Below, piece by piece: positions 51,696-58,794 of a DNA stretch of 64,000 nucleotides. Under the pieces are notes generated by a model that did no database searches, had not been told where the DNA came from, and worked only from the letters and a program-made list of their open reading frames with translations. The DNA comes from Xanthomonas citri pv. mangiferaeindicae. GTDB lineage: Bacteria > Pseudomonadota > Gammaproteobacteria > Xanthomonadales > Xanthomonadaceae. How positions within the stretch are numbered: position 1 is the stretch's first letter; each line of letters opens with the position of its first letter. The DNA lies in the NCBI GenBank assembly GCA_002240395.1, contig CP016836.1, positions 1,860,001 to 1,924,000 on the forward strand, in the 5' to 3' direction. Position numbers and translations under genes: made by a program.

Positions 51696-51785
51696 ATGAT
51701 CCGGCGACGGCATGGAAACGAGACGACCGCGCAACGGCGCCAGGCGTTGTGCGCGGACGTGGGAATGTGCGGAGGTGCGCGATGA
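51696..51785 (+). CDS. 29-residue leader ORF coupled to the LuxR-type gene
   Basis: A small ORF begins at ATG 51696 behind a strong AGGGAGGGAG ribosome site, and its TGA (51783-51785) overlaps the ATG of the next gene (ATGA). The peptide (MIRRRHGNET... to ...MCGGAR) is basic, with two cysteines. The arrangement suggests translational coupling of the regulator to the leader. It has no family support, so it could be chance. Confidence 0.4.
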   Translation: MIRRRHGNETTAQRRQALCADVGMCGGAR

Positions 51786-52456
51786 CGCTGCGCATCCTGC
51801 TGGCCGACGGCCAGACACTGGTGCGCGATGGTGTGCGCGCATTGCTCGCCGGCGATCCACACCTCGAGATCGCGGGGGTTGCCAGCGACGGCCTGGAGAT
51901 GCTGCGGCTCGCGCGGCGCCTGGCGTTCGACATCGCGGTGGTCGAGCCCACGATGTCGGGCATGAATGGCATCGAGGCGACCCGCCGCCTGCTGGCGAGA
52001 ACACCGGCGGCGCGCGTGCTGTGCCTGGCGCATGCCGGTGGCCACAGCGCGGTCAAGGAGGCCTTCGATGCAGGCGCGCGCGGCTATGTGCTCAAGCGCG
52101 ATCCGGTCGAGGTCCTGCTTGCCGCGCTGCGCGGTGTGGCCGGCGGTCGCATGGTGCTCAGCCCGGGATTGGAGGCGGTGTTCATCGATGCCTACCGCAA
52201 CCGCGACGCGGCGTTGGGCCCATCGCCGCTGACCGGACGCGAGCGCGAGGTCACCCAGCTCTATGCCGAAGGCTGGTCGACGCGGCAGATCGCCGCGCGG
52301 CTGCACATCAGCGAAAAGACGGTGGCGACGCATCGCGAGCATGTTTTCGCCAAGCTCGGCGTTGCGGGCATCGCCGGCCTGACCCGGTATGCGCTGCGCG
52401 AAGGGATCAGCCGCCTGGAGGAGGCGGGCGCCGATGGTGCGCACGGCGCCGGCTGA
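51782..52456 (+). CDS. LuxR/NarL-type regulator with degenerate receiver domain
   Basis: A 224-residue two-domain regulator. GGAGG lies six bases before the ATG at 51782. The C-terminal LuxR helix-turn-helix is intact (LTGREREVTQLYAEGWSTRQIAARLHISEKTVATHREHVFAKLGV). The receiver is altered: the phosphoacceptor Asp is Glu55 (AVVEPTMSGMNG), the second acidic pocket residue is Gly10 (LADGQ), the conserved Thr/Ser is Ala (CLAHAGG), while Lys105 is kept. No histidine kinase is next to it. It is thus likely phosphorylation-independent, with Glu mimicking the active state. Confidence 0.87.
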   Translation: MTLRILLADGQTLVRDGVRALLAGDPHLEIAGVASDGLEMLRLARRLAFDIAVVEPTMSGMNGIEATRRLLARTPAARVLCLAHAGGHSAVKEAFDAGARGYVLKRDPVEVLLAALRGVAGGRMVLSPGLEAVFIDAYRNRDAALGPSPLTGREREVTQLYAEGWSTRQIAARLHISEKTVATHREHVFAKLGVAGIAGLTRYALREGISRLEEAGADGAHGAG

Positions 52457-52838
52457 CGGCATGCCCGGTGCACGCATACCCGACGCGCAGGAACGCACCC
52501 TCGATCGACCGGCGGCGGTCGGCGCGCATGGGCGCGTGCGCACTGTCGGGCAGGGCAATGGCATCAGGCGTATCGACATACGGGGCCCGGCTCCGGTCGC
52601 GCGCAACGGCGCGTGCACGGCACTGTTGTCGCCGGGCACAGGGCTTGCCATCGGTGCGATGCCGATCCTTGGCGGCGCCAGTTCCGATGTCATCGGTGCG
52701 ACCGCCGCGCGCCTGCGCGCGCGCGCCGTGCAAGGTCGGCATTCGTCCATCGCGGTCTCGGCATCCTGCCGATGGGGCCCGGGCGCGGCGTCGGCGAGGC
52801 TGCATCCACCGCACAGCGCATCGCGAAACGAGGATGTC
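52457..52838. other. Intergenic region upstream of the DUF2589 cassette
   Basis: 382 bases with no credible gene. It should hold the cassette promoter, but no clear -35/-10 pair or palindrome stands out. Confidence 0.5.
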
Positions 52839-53386
52839 ATGGCTGACTTTCAACGCTTTTTCCCCCATTTGCTGCGCTTCGAGGGCGGCTACGTCAACGA
52901 TCCGGCCGACCCGGGGGCGCGACCAACAAAGGCATCACGTTCGCGACCTTTCGCCGGCATGCACAGGCCCTGCTCGGCGTGGCCCCCAGCCTGGAGACCC
53001 TGCGCGCGCTGACCGACGCGCAAGCCGCGGTGCTCTATCGCCGGCTGTACTGGGACCCGCTGCACGGCGATGCGATCTCACTGCAGCCCTTGGCCGAGAT
53101 CGTGTTCGACTTCTATGTCAACGCCGGCGCCAACGCCATCAAGCTGCTGCAGCGCGTGCTCAATGAGCTGGGGGCGCAGCCGCGGCTGCAGGTGGACGGG
53201 GCGTTCGGCCCAGGCACGTTCGCCGCGCTCCAGGCGGCCGACCCGGTTGCGGTCTATCTCGCCTATCGCAAGGGGCGCGTCGATTACTACCGCACGCTTG
53301 TCGCGCGACGGCCCTCGCTGCAGCGCTTCCTGCGCGGCTGGCTGGCGCGGGTCGAGGCCTTTCCCGCCAATCCGACGGCTGGTTGA
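52839..53386 (+). pseudogene. GH108-type muramidase, interrupted by a -1 frameshift
   Basis: Phage-type N-acetylmuramidase (GH108) with a C-terminal peptidoglycan-binding domain. The first frame, from ATG 52839, gives MADFQRFFPHLLRFEGGYVNDPADPG with catalytic-type Glu15. At the G-run 52913-52917 the reading must move by -1 to continue as GATNKGITFATFRRHAQALLG and then APSLETLRALTDAQAAVLYRRLYWDPLHGD, LAEIVFDFYVNAGANAIKLLQ and QVDGAFGPGTFAALQ to the stop at 53386. One more G in the run would restore a protein of about 182 residues, the normal size. It may be a sequencing error, a real mutation, or a slippage site. GAGGA precedes the start. Confidence 0.8.
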
Positions 53387-53422
53387 ACGCACACCCGGCG
53401 CCTGCCGGCGAGGACGCCCATC

Positions 53423-53974
53423 ATGACGACACAGACAACGCTCAACAGCCTGATCGAAGCGCTTGCAGGCGCAGTGATCGAGGCGCAGGACCGGATCGAG
53501 CAGCACCAGACCGCGCACCTGGGTGAGTTCTTCGACGAGGACAACCGACCCAAGAGCGTGGTGATCCGGCTGCCGTCGATGCACCCCGACGCGCAAGCCG
53601 GCGATGAGGATCTCTACCGGGCGCCGCTGCTGCCGCTGGTGTCCACCAATGTGCTGCGCATCAAGGATGTCGAGATCACCTTCGACGCCGACCTGGGCGG
53701 GTTGACCGCGCGCGAAGAGCAGACGCCTGCCCGCGACGATCCGCCCGAGCGCGCCTGGACGCGCCGCGGCAGCGGGCCTCGGCCCTGTATCAACGTCGAC
53801 ACCGGCGCGGCGGTCGCTGGTGGACAAGGATCCGTCCACGTGGTGCTGCGCGTGGAGGGCTCCGAGCCGACGGACGGCGCCGCCAGACTCATCAACCATC
53901 TCGCGCAGACCCAGGGCGTCTTTCGCACGGTCGGCCAGAGCTGGCCGCCCGAGGAGGGCGACCTTCCGGTCTAG
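53423..53974 (+). CDS. DUF2589-like protein A
   Basis: A 183-residue protein, GAGGA seven bases before the ATG. An N-terminal helix (LNSLIEALAGAVIEAQDRIEQH) is followed by beta-rich blocks LYRAPLLPLVSTNVLRIKDVEITFDADL and VHVVLRVEGSEPTDGAARLINHLAQ. These align with matching blocks in the next gene (VPLLAIVKVPNLSINTVDVTFDMEV and YHVNVHAEDNGMPEGLARVLDIL), so the two are paralogues of the DUF2589 family. No signal peptide or membrane helix. Function unknown. Confidence 0.75.
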   Translation: MTTQTTLNSLIEALAGAVIEAQDRIEQHQTAHLGEFFDEDNRPKSVVIRLPSMHPDAQAGDEDLYRAPLLPLVSTNVLRIKDVEITFDADLGGLTAREEQTPARDDPPERAWTRRGSGPRPCINVDTGAAVAGGQGSVHVVLRVEGSEPTDGAARLINHLAQTQGVFRTVGQSWPPEEGDLPV

Positions 53975-53995
53975 CGGACTTCAAGGAGCAATGAC

Positions 53996-54625
53996 ATGGC
54001 AAACGAACTCGTCAACATTTCCGATCAGTTCCAAGGGTTGCCGATGGGCGACCTCATCGGTGGACCGCTGAACGCGGCCTGCGACGCGCAGGTCCGGCTC
54101 GCGCAGGCGACTGCGGATTTCATCAAGGTGATCGGCTTTCTGCCGCCGCCGGACCCGGCGAACGACCCCACCGGTGTCGGCGGCACGCGCACCGCCACGT
54201 TCCGCTTCAAGCGGCCGGTGGACAGCATCGACCCGGCCAACCCCGGCATCCATGAAGAGGAAGTCGAACTGGAGGTGCCGCTGCTGGCGATCGTCAAGGT
54301 GCCCAACCTGTCGATCAACACCGTGGATGTCACTTTCGACATGGAGGTGAAGTCGTCGTTCTCCAGCAAGGAGAGCTCCGACGCCTCGGCGACCCTGGAC
54401 GCAACGATGCAGGTCGGCTGGGGGGTGTTCAGCGCCAAGGTCCGCATCCAGGGCTCGGTCGCCACGCACAAGGAGAACACCCGCTCGTCGGACAACTCGG
54501 CCAAGTACCACGTCAACGTGCATGCCGAGGACAACGGGATGCCCGAAGGCCTGGCCCGGGTGCTCGACATCCTGCAGACGGCCTGTGCGCCGAGGAAGAT
54601 CAGCGATCCGGTGCCGGTGACCTGA
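53996..54625 (+). CDS. DUF2589 protein B
   Basis: A 209-residue protein with the full DUF2589 pattern: an N-terminal LPMGDLIGGPLNAACDAQVRLAQATADFIKVIGF helix, a beta-sheet core (ATFRFKRPV, EEVELEVPLLAIVKVPNLSINTVDVTFDMEVKSSF), a Ser/Ala-rich middle (SSKESSDASATLDATMQVGWG) and the terminal YHVNVHAEDNGMPEGLARVLDIL. AAGGAG precedes the start. It follows paralogue A by 21 bases and is followed by a terminator-like hairpin. The family has no known function. Confidence 0.85.
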   Translation: MANELVNISDQFQGLPMGDLIGGPLNAACDAQVRLAQATADFIKVIGFLPPPDPANDPTGVGGTRTATFRFKRPVDSIDPANPGIHEEEVELEVPLLAIVKVPNLSINTVDVTFDMEVKSSFSSKESSDASATLDATMQVGWGVFSAKVRIQGSVATHKENTRSSDNSAKYHVNVHAEDNGMPEGLARVLDILQTACAPRKISDPVPVT

Positions 54626-54632
54626 TCGCATC

Positions 54633-54662
54633 GCGCCCGCGCCGCGTGCGCGGGCGCGCTTT
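54633..54662 (+). terminator. Terminator-like hairpin after DUF2589 B
   Basis: GCGCCCGCGC (54633-54642), loop CGCGT, GCGCGGGCGC (54648-54657), then GCTTT. A perfect 10-bp stem with only three Ts, so it may attenuate rather than fully stop transcription into the later cassette genes. Confidence 0.6.
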
Positions 54663-54745
54663 CGCAGCGATCGACATGGAGGCGCGACGCTGACGGCGAT
54701 GCGCTCCGGCGTTGATGGCGACCGAACACGCACCGGGAGCATCCG

Positions 54746-55006
54746 ATGTTCGACCTGAGCGAGGTGAAGTTCGTCAAACGCATCGTCGTGGGGACCGACA
54801 ACCCCACCCGCATGCGTACCGACGAGGAAGTCGAGGCGGCGCGTGCGCTGCTCAATCGCTGCCTGACCGACGCACCGCGCGGCAGCATCATCGGGCTGGA
54901 GAAGAGCTTCACCATTCTCCAGGTCGGCGAGCATCAGGTGGTGCTGCAATGGCTCTGCTACCACGTCGGCTTCCCGCGCAAGCCCGCCTGGATGGAGGGC
55001 GCCTGA
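54746..55006 (+). CDS. Small hypothetical protein of the cassette (86 aa)
   Basis: An 86-residue soluble protein: MFDLSEVKFVKRIVVGTDNP, a helix EEVEAARALLNRCLTDA, then strands SIIGLEKSFTILQVGEHQVVLQWLCYHVGF. GGGAG lies seven bases before the ATG. Its stop directly abuts the GTG of the next gene (TGAGTG). I do not recognise the family. Confidence 0.7.
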   Translation: MFDLSEVKFVKRIVVGTDNPTRMRTDEEVEAARALLNRCLTDAPRGSIIGLEKSFTILQVGEHQVVLQWLCYHVGFPRKPAWMEGA

Positions 55007-55380
55007 GTGGCGGTCCAGCGCTATCCACTCACCATGTTGGTGGACGCCTTCCAGGGCGCCGTACGTGATGGACGCGCGCGCATGGAAACCACCTTCCAGC
55101 GCTGCCGACACGAGGCATTGGTGCGGCTCGCACTTGGGGCACCGCACTCGAGAGCCTGCGCCCGTGGCGGCGGCATCGCCTCGCCCATGCCGAGCTGCAG
55201 ATTGCCTGCACCGTGCGGCGCGATGCCGACGGCCGCGTGCACGCGTTGCGGCTGCTCGGGCGCCGGCGCGGGCGGGAGGTCGTGCATCGGCTGCGGGTCG
55301 AACTGCACGGCGAGGACTGCGAAGAGATCCGGGTGTACTTCGATGACGTGCCGTTACCCACTGCCGGGCTGCGGCGATGA
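55007..55380 (+). pseudogene. DUF2589-cassette protein C, interrupted by a -1 frameshift
   Basis: The GTG at 55007 starts VAVQRYPLTMLVDAFQGAVRDGRARMETTFQRCRHEALVRLALG. At the G-run 55136-55139 reading must move by -1 to continue as GTALESLRPWRRHRLAHAELQIACTVRRD, VHALRLLGRRRGREVVHRLRVELHG and EEIRVYFDDVPLP, ending at 55380, for about 124 residues. The helix-then-beta form is like the DUF2589 proteins. Staying in the first frame gives a long low-complexity reading that I reject. One extra G would repair it. The ATG of the next gene overlaps its stop (ATGA), as expected if the second frame is the true one. Confidence 0.65.
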
Positions 55381-55541
55381 GGCGCACCGTCGAGTTCGAG
55401 CTGACGCCGGAGATGGCCGAGGCGATCGCACGCTCACTGCCGCCGATCCCGCAGCGCAAGCGAAGCGTCGCTTGGGTCGTGGCAACGGCAGCGGTGGCGC
55501 TGACCACGGCAGTTGCATCGGCATGGCACGTGTGGGGCTGA
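55377..55541 (+). CDS. 54-residue single-span membrane protein
   Basis: Overlaps the preceding gene's stop by four bases (ATGA). The protein begins MRRTVEFELTPEMAEAIARS, then basic PQRKRS, and ends in one hydrophobic helix (VAWVVATAAVALTTAVASAWHVWG): an N-in, tail-anchored layout. Unknown function; the size would suit a lysis-accessory or anchor protein. Below the usual ORF length cut-off. Confidence 0.6.
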   Translation: MRRTVEFELTPEMAEAIARSLPPIPQRKRSVAWVVATAAVALTTAVASAWHVWG

Positions 55542-55583
55542 TCGATCGCAATGCCGCGGTCGACGAATCAGAGGACAGCGAAC

Positions 55584-56252
55584 ATGGACAAGTGGAGATT
55601 GCGAGGCATCGTGCTGCTCGCCGCCTGGCTGCCGACACTCGCCGGACAGGCCGCCGATCCCGAGGTCTGGCTGGGGAGCGGATGGGACGGCCCGGTGCCG
55701 CATGCGGTGCGGTTGCAACTGGCGCCGGGCGGCGGCGAGCTGCGCCTCGGCGCGCCATGGGCGTGCCGGCTGCCGCTCAAGCGCGAGGGCACCGGCTACA
55801 CGGCGGGGCTGTCGGTGAACGGTGGCACGGCCTGCGACCGCCTGTCCGGGCGCCGGCTGATGGTGCAGATCGACGGCCGGCATGTGCGCCTGGACGGGCT
55901 GTCGCTGACGCCACTTACCCTGCGCCCGACAGGCGATGCGGTCACGGCGAGCGGGCCGCGCACGCTGACGCTGTCGGCGCCTGGCGACGCTGCGGTCGAA
56001 CTGCGTCTGGTCGCCGCCACGCTGGGGGAGCGGTCGGGCGAGTGGCGTCAGGGCGGCGCGACGCCGTGCCGGGTCGCCCTGGAGCTGGCGGCCGTGGACG
56101 GGGCCCAGCAGTGGCATGTGTTCACTGCAGGCACCAGTGGCGGAAGCTGCGACCGGTGGGTGGGCCGCACGGTCGTGGTTCCGAGCGCGCCCGGTGCGAC
56201 GGTCACGGTGCGCGGTGCACGCGGCGCGGATGTCGTGCTGTTGCCGAAGTGA
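55584..56252 (+). CDS. Secreted hypothetical protein of the cassette (222 aa)
   Basis: A 222-residue protein with signal peptide (RGIVLLAAWLPTLAGQA) and GAGGA eight bases before the ATG at 55584. The mature part is all-beta, with two similar halves: VWLGSGWDGPVPHAVRLQLAPGG...CRLPLKREGTGYTAGLSVNGGTACDRLSGRRLMVQ and CRVALELAAVDGAQQWHVFTAGTSGGSCDRWVGRTVVVP. Each half ends in a (G/S)CDR(L/W)xGR motif, so there is an internal duplication with four conserved cysteines. Function unknown, probably periplasmic. Confidence 0.7.
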   Translation: MDKWRLRGIVLLAAWLPTLAGQAADPEVWLGSGWDGPVPHAVRLQLAPGGGELRLGAPWACRLPLKREGTGYTAGLSVNGGTACDRLSGRRLMVQIDGRHVRLDGLSLTPLTLRPTGDAVTASGPRTLTLSAPGDAAVELRLVAATLGERSGEWRQGGATPCRVALELAAVDGAQQWHVFTAGTSGGSCDRWVGRTVVVPSAPGATVTVRGARGADVVLLPK

Positions 56253-56260
56253 GGACGGCC

Positions 56261-56593
56261 ATGGACAGCATGCTGATCCAACTGTGGATTGTCCTGGCCG
56301 GGGTCTGCGGTGCGCTGTTGCCGCTGGTCCTCGACGATGCGCCGTCGCGGCACCGGGCGATGGTGCGGGCGATCAGCGGTGCGCTGGTCGCGGTGTTCGT
56401 CGGGCCGGCACTCAACGAACGCTTCTTCGCCGGTGCCGGCGCGCACCTGCAGGCCGGCATCGCCTTTCTGGTCGGCTGTTTCGGGCTGCAGGCGACCGCG
56501 ATCGTGCAGCGGCTGCTGCATCGTCGCGGCGATCGCATGGCCGAGCGACTGGTCGAGCGCGTCGTCGGCCCGGACCGCGAGGGCCGCCCATGA
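56261..56593 (+). CDS. Holin-like membrane protein (110 aa)
   Basis: A 110-residue protein with three hydrophobic segments (LIQLWIVLAGVCGALLPLVL, ISGALVAVFVGPALNERFF, AGIAFLVGCFGLQATAIVQRLL) and a charged C-terminal tail, the pattern of class I / phage_holin_4-like holins. GAGGA precedes the ATG at 56261. It is coupled to the next gene by ATGA. With the GH108 muramidase at the head of the cassette it may form a lysis or release pair; this is inferred from size and topology, not from clear homology. Confidence 0.65.
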   Translation: MDSMLIQLWIVLAGVCGALLPLVLDDAPSRHRAMVRAISGALVAVFVGPALNERFFAGAGAHLQAGIAFLVGCFGLQATAIVQRLLHRRGDRMAERLVERVVGPDREGRP

Positions 56594-56901
56594 CCATCGC
56601 CTACCTCATCGTCACTTTGCTGCTGGTCGTCGCCGCGCTGTGGATGATGACCGCCACCGGGCAACCCCGCGGCATCAAGCTGTGCGGCACCTTGGTCGCT
56701 GCGGGCGCCATCGTCGATGTCGTGGGCCTGGTTGCGGCGATGGACACCGGGCACGGCTACGCGGCCATCTGGCCCGGCGAACTCGTGCTCAACGGGGGCA
56801 TGGCGCTGCTGCTGCTCGAATGGGCGCGGCTCGAACGCCGGCAGCGTCGCCGAGCTGCACGCACGAAGGGCGCGGGTGGAATCGGGCCGACGGCGCGCTG
56901 A
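56590..56901 (+). CDS. Small membrane protein (103 aa) at the end of the cassette
   Basis: A 103-residue protein with three hydrophobic segments (MTIAYLIVTLLLVVAALWMM, LCGTLVAAGAIVDVVGLVAAM, LVLNGGMALLLLEW) and a strongly basic tail (ARLERRQRRRAARTKG). It starts within the stop of the holin-like gene (ATGA). Possibly a partner or antiholin of that protein. Convergent with the GNAT gene. Family not recognised. Confidence 0.65.
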   Translation: MTIAYLIVTLLLVVAALWMMTATGQPRGIKLCGTLVAAGAIVDVVGLVAAMDTGHGYAAIWPGELVLNGGMALLLLEWARLERRQRRRAARTKGAGGIGPTAR

Positions 56902-56919
56902 CCGAATGCCCGGCCTGCA

Positions 56920-57375
56920 TCAGGGCCGGGGCTTTTCCAATCGGATGTCGCCGCCGCCGATGTCGGTCGCATCGCCCCAGCCCAGACGGCGGTAGAAGCC
57001 CTCGGCGCGCGAGGCGCGGGCGGTTTCGAGCCAAGCGACCGGATGCCGCGCGAACAAGGCGCGCTCGGCCGGCGCGACGAGCGCCTTGCCGATACCGCGG
57101 CCCTCGTGCGAGGGCAGCACGAAGGCGGCGAACAGCGCGCCTTCGTCCAGGTCGACCATCGAAAAGCCCACGATCGCCGGCCCGTCACAGGCGACCCAGG
57201 CGCAGGGCGCGCCCTGCAGCCTCTGCGCGATCGATGCGGGCGTGATGCCCAGGGCTGCGAGCGCATCGAGGCTCAGCGCGTTCTCGCGGACCGAGGTGCG
57301 GACATGGAAGATGCCGTTGATGTCGTCGAGCCGCGCAGGACGCAGCGTGAATTCGGTGTTGGCGTGTTCGTGCAT
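56920..57375 (-). CDS. GNAT family N-acetyltransferase
   Basis: A 151-residue acetyl-CoA-dependent acyltransferase: FTLRPARLDDINGIFHVRTSVREN at the start, IVGFSMVDLDEGALFAAFVLPSHEGRGIGKALV (motif A with the acetyl-CoA loop Q/R-x-x-G-x-G/A as EGRGIGKAL), and LETARASRAEGFYRRLGW (motif B). Substrate unknown. ATG 57375 is chosen; an upstream in-frame ATG is possible. Divergent from the MFS gene. Confidence 0.88.
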   Translation of the reverse strand: MHEHANTEFTLRPARLDDINGIFHVRTSVRENALSLDALAALGITPASIAQRLQGAPCAWVACDGPAIVGFSMVDLDEGALFAAFVLPSHEGRGIGKALVAPAERALFARHPVAWLETARASRAEGFYRRLGWGDATDIGGGDIRLEKPRP

Positions 57376-57543
57376 GTCCACAGCATACCGGCGCGTGTGC
57401 GGGCGCATGACACGCCGGCGGCGATGGCCTAGGCTTCCGTTCCCCCACACAGACGCATCCGGCGCCGCCGATGCGTGCCGAGGCCGTCGGCATCGACCGT
57501 GCCTGCGCGCGGCCCGCGGCGCTCGCGATTCGATCGATCTTCG

Positions 57544-58770
57544 ATGTCCGAGCCTTCGTCCCAACCCCCCACCGCCGTTGCATCCGATCCGACCTCGCCT
57601 GCGCAGGGCTTCGCGCTCGGTGTGGTCGGCGCCGCCGCGTTCGCGCACCTGCTCAACGACCTGATCCAGGCGACGCTGCCGGCGATCTTCCCGCTGCTCA
57701 AGCGCGATTTCGACCTGAGCTTCGGCCAGATCGGCGGCATCGCATTGGTCTACCAGATCACCGCCTCGCTGCTGCAGCCGTGGATCGGCCTGTACACCGA
57801 CCGTCACCCGATGCCGTATCTGCTGCCGGCCGGTATGGCGGTGACCTTCGTCGGCATCGCAACCCTCGCGGCGGCGCACAGCTATCCGATGCTGCTGCTG
57901 GCAGCGGCGATCGTCGGCGTGGGCTCGGCGACCTTCCATCCCGAGGCCTCGCGTGTGGCGCGGATGGGATCGGGCGGGCGCTTCGGCACCGCGCAGTCGA
58001 CGTTCCAGGTCGGCGGCAACACCGGTCAGGCTATCGGTCCGCTGCTGGCGGCCGCGGTCGTGATCCCGCACGGGCAGTCGGCGGTCGCCTGGTTGATGCT
58101 GGTCGCAGGGCTCGCGGTGTTCGTGCTGCTGCGGCTCACGCGCTGGTCGGTGCAGCACGGTCAGGCGCGGCTGGCGAGCCTGGCGGGCCGCCGCGGCAGC
58201 GGATTGCCGCGCAGCAAGGTCGTCCAGGCGATCGCGGTGGTGGCGGTGCTGATGTTCGCGAAGTTCGTCTACATCGCCTCGTTCACCAACTACTTCACGT
58301 TCTACCTCATCGAGCGCTTCGGCTTGGGCGTGCAGCAGAGCCAGGTCTGCCTGTTCCTGTTCCTGGGCGCGATCGCGCTGGGCACATTCGCCGGCGGTCC
58401 AGTCGGCGATCGCATCGGACGCAAGGCGGTGATCTGGATCTCGTTCCTGGGCGTGGCGCCGTTCGCGCTGGCACTGCCGTATGTCGGCTTGGTGGCGACC
58501 GCCGTACTCGCCGTAGTGATCGGCCTGGTGATGTCGTCGGCGTTCGCCGCGCTGGTGGTCTATGCGCAGGAGGCGGTCCCGGGACGCGTGGGCATGGTGT
58601 CGGGCGTGATGTTCGGCCTGATGTTCGGGATCGGCGGCATCGGCGCGGCTGCGCTGGGGCAACTCGCGGACGCGCGCGGCATCGTCTGGGTGTACCACGT
58701 CACCGCCTTCCTGCCGCTGCTCGGGCTGGCGACCGCGCTGCTGCCGCGCACGCCGGGCGGCCGGATCTGA
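57544..58770 (+). CDS. Fsr-type MFS transporter (fosmidomycin-resistance family)
   Basis: A 408-residue, 12-helix drug-efflux permease. Fsr-family features: GAAAFAHLLNDLIQATLPAIFPLLKRDFDLSFGQIGGIAL, LQPWIGLYTDRHPMPYLLPAGM, GVGSATFHPEASRVARMGSGGRFGTAQSTFQVGGNTGQAIGPLLAA and FTNYFTFYLIERFGLGVQQSQVCLFLFLGAIALGTFAGGPVGDRIGRK. The ATG at 57544 fits the family start. In E. coli Fsr exports fosmidomycin; the natural substrate is unknown. Confidence 0.9.
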   Translation: MSEPSSQPPTAVASDPTSPAQGFALGVVGAAAFAHLLNDLIQATLPAIFPLLKRDFDLSFGQIGGIALVYQITASLLQPWIGLYTDRHPMPYLLPAGMAVTFVGIATLAAAHSYPMLLLAAAIVGVGSATFHPEASRVARMGSGGRFGTAQSTFQVGGNTGQAIGPLLAAAVVIPHGQSAVAWLMLVAGLAVFVLLRLTRWSVQHGQARLASLAGRRGSGLPRSKVVQAIAVVAVLMFAKFVYIASFTNYFTFYLIERFGLGVQQSQVCLFLFLGAIALGTFAGGPVGDRIGRKAVIWISFLGVAPFALALPYVGLVATAVLAVVIGLVMSSAFAALVVYAQEAVPGRVGMVSGVMFGLMFGIGGIGAAALGQLADARGIVWVYHVTAFLPLLGLATALLPRTPGGRI

Positions 58771-58794
58771 GTAAACGCCGCCTTGCGGTGGCGA

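Noticed and set aside
55007..56593. 528-codon plus-strand ORF continuing from the GTG at 55007
   Set aside because: After about residue 44 it is Arg/Ala/Gly-rich and overlaps four better-supported genes; the real reading shifts frame near 55136.
52839..56901. Complete prophage or tailocin
   Set aside because: Only lysis-like and DUF2589 genes are present; there are no tail, capsid, integrase or replication genes and no attachment-site repeats were seen.
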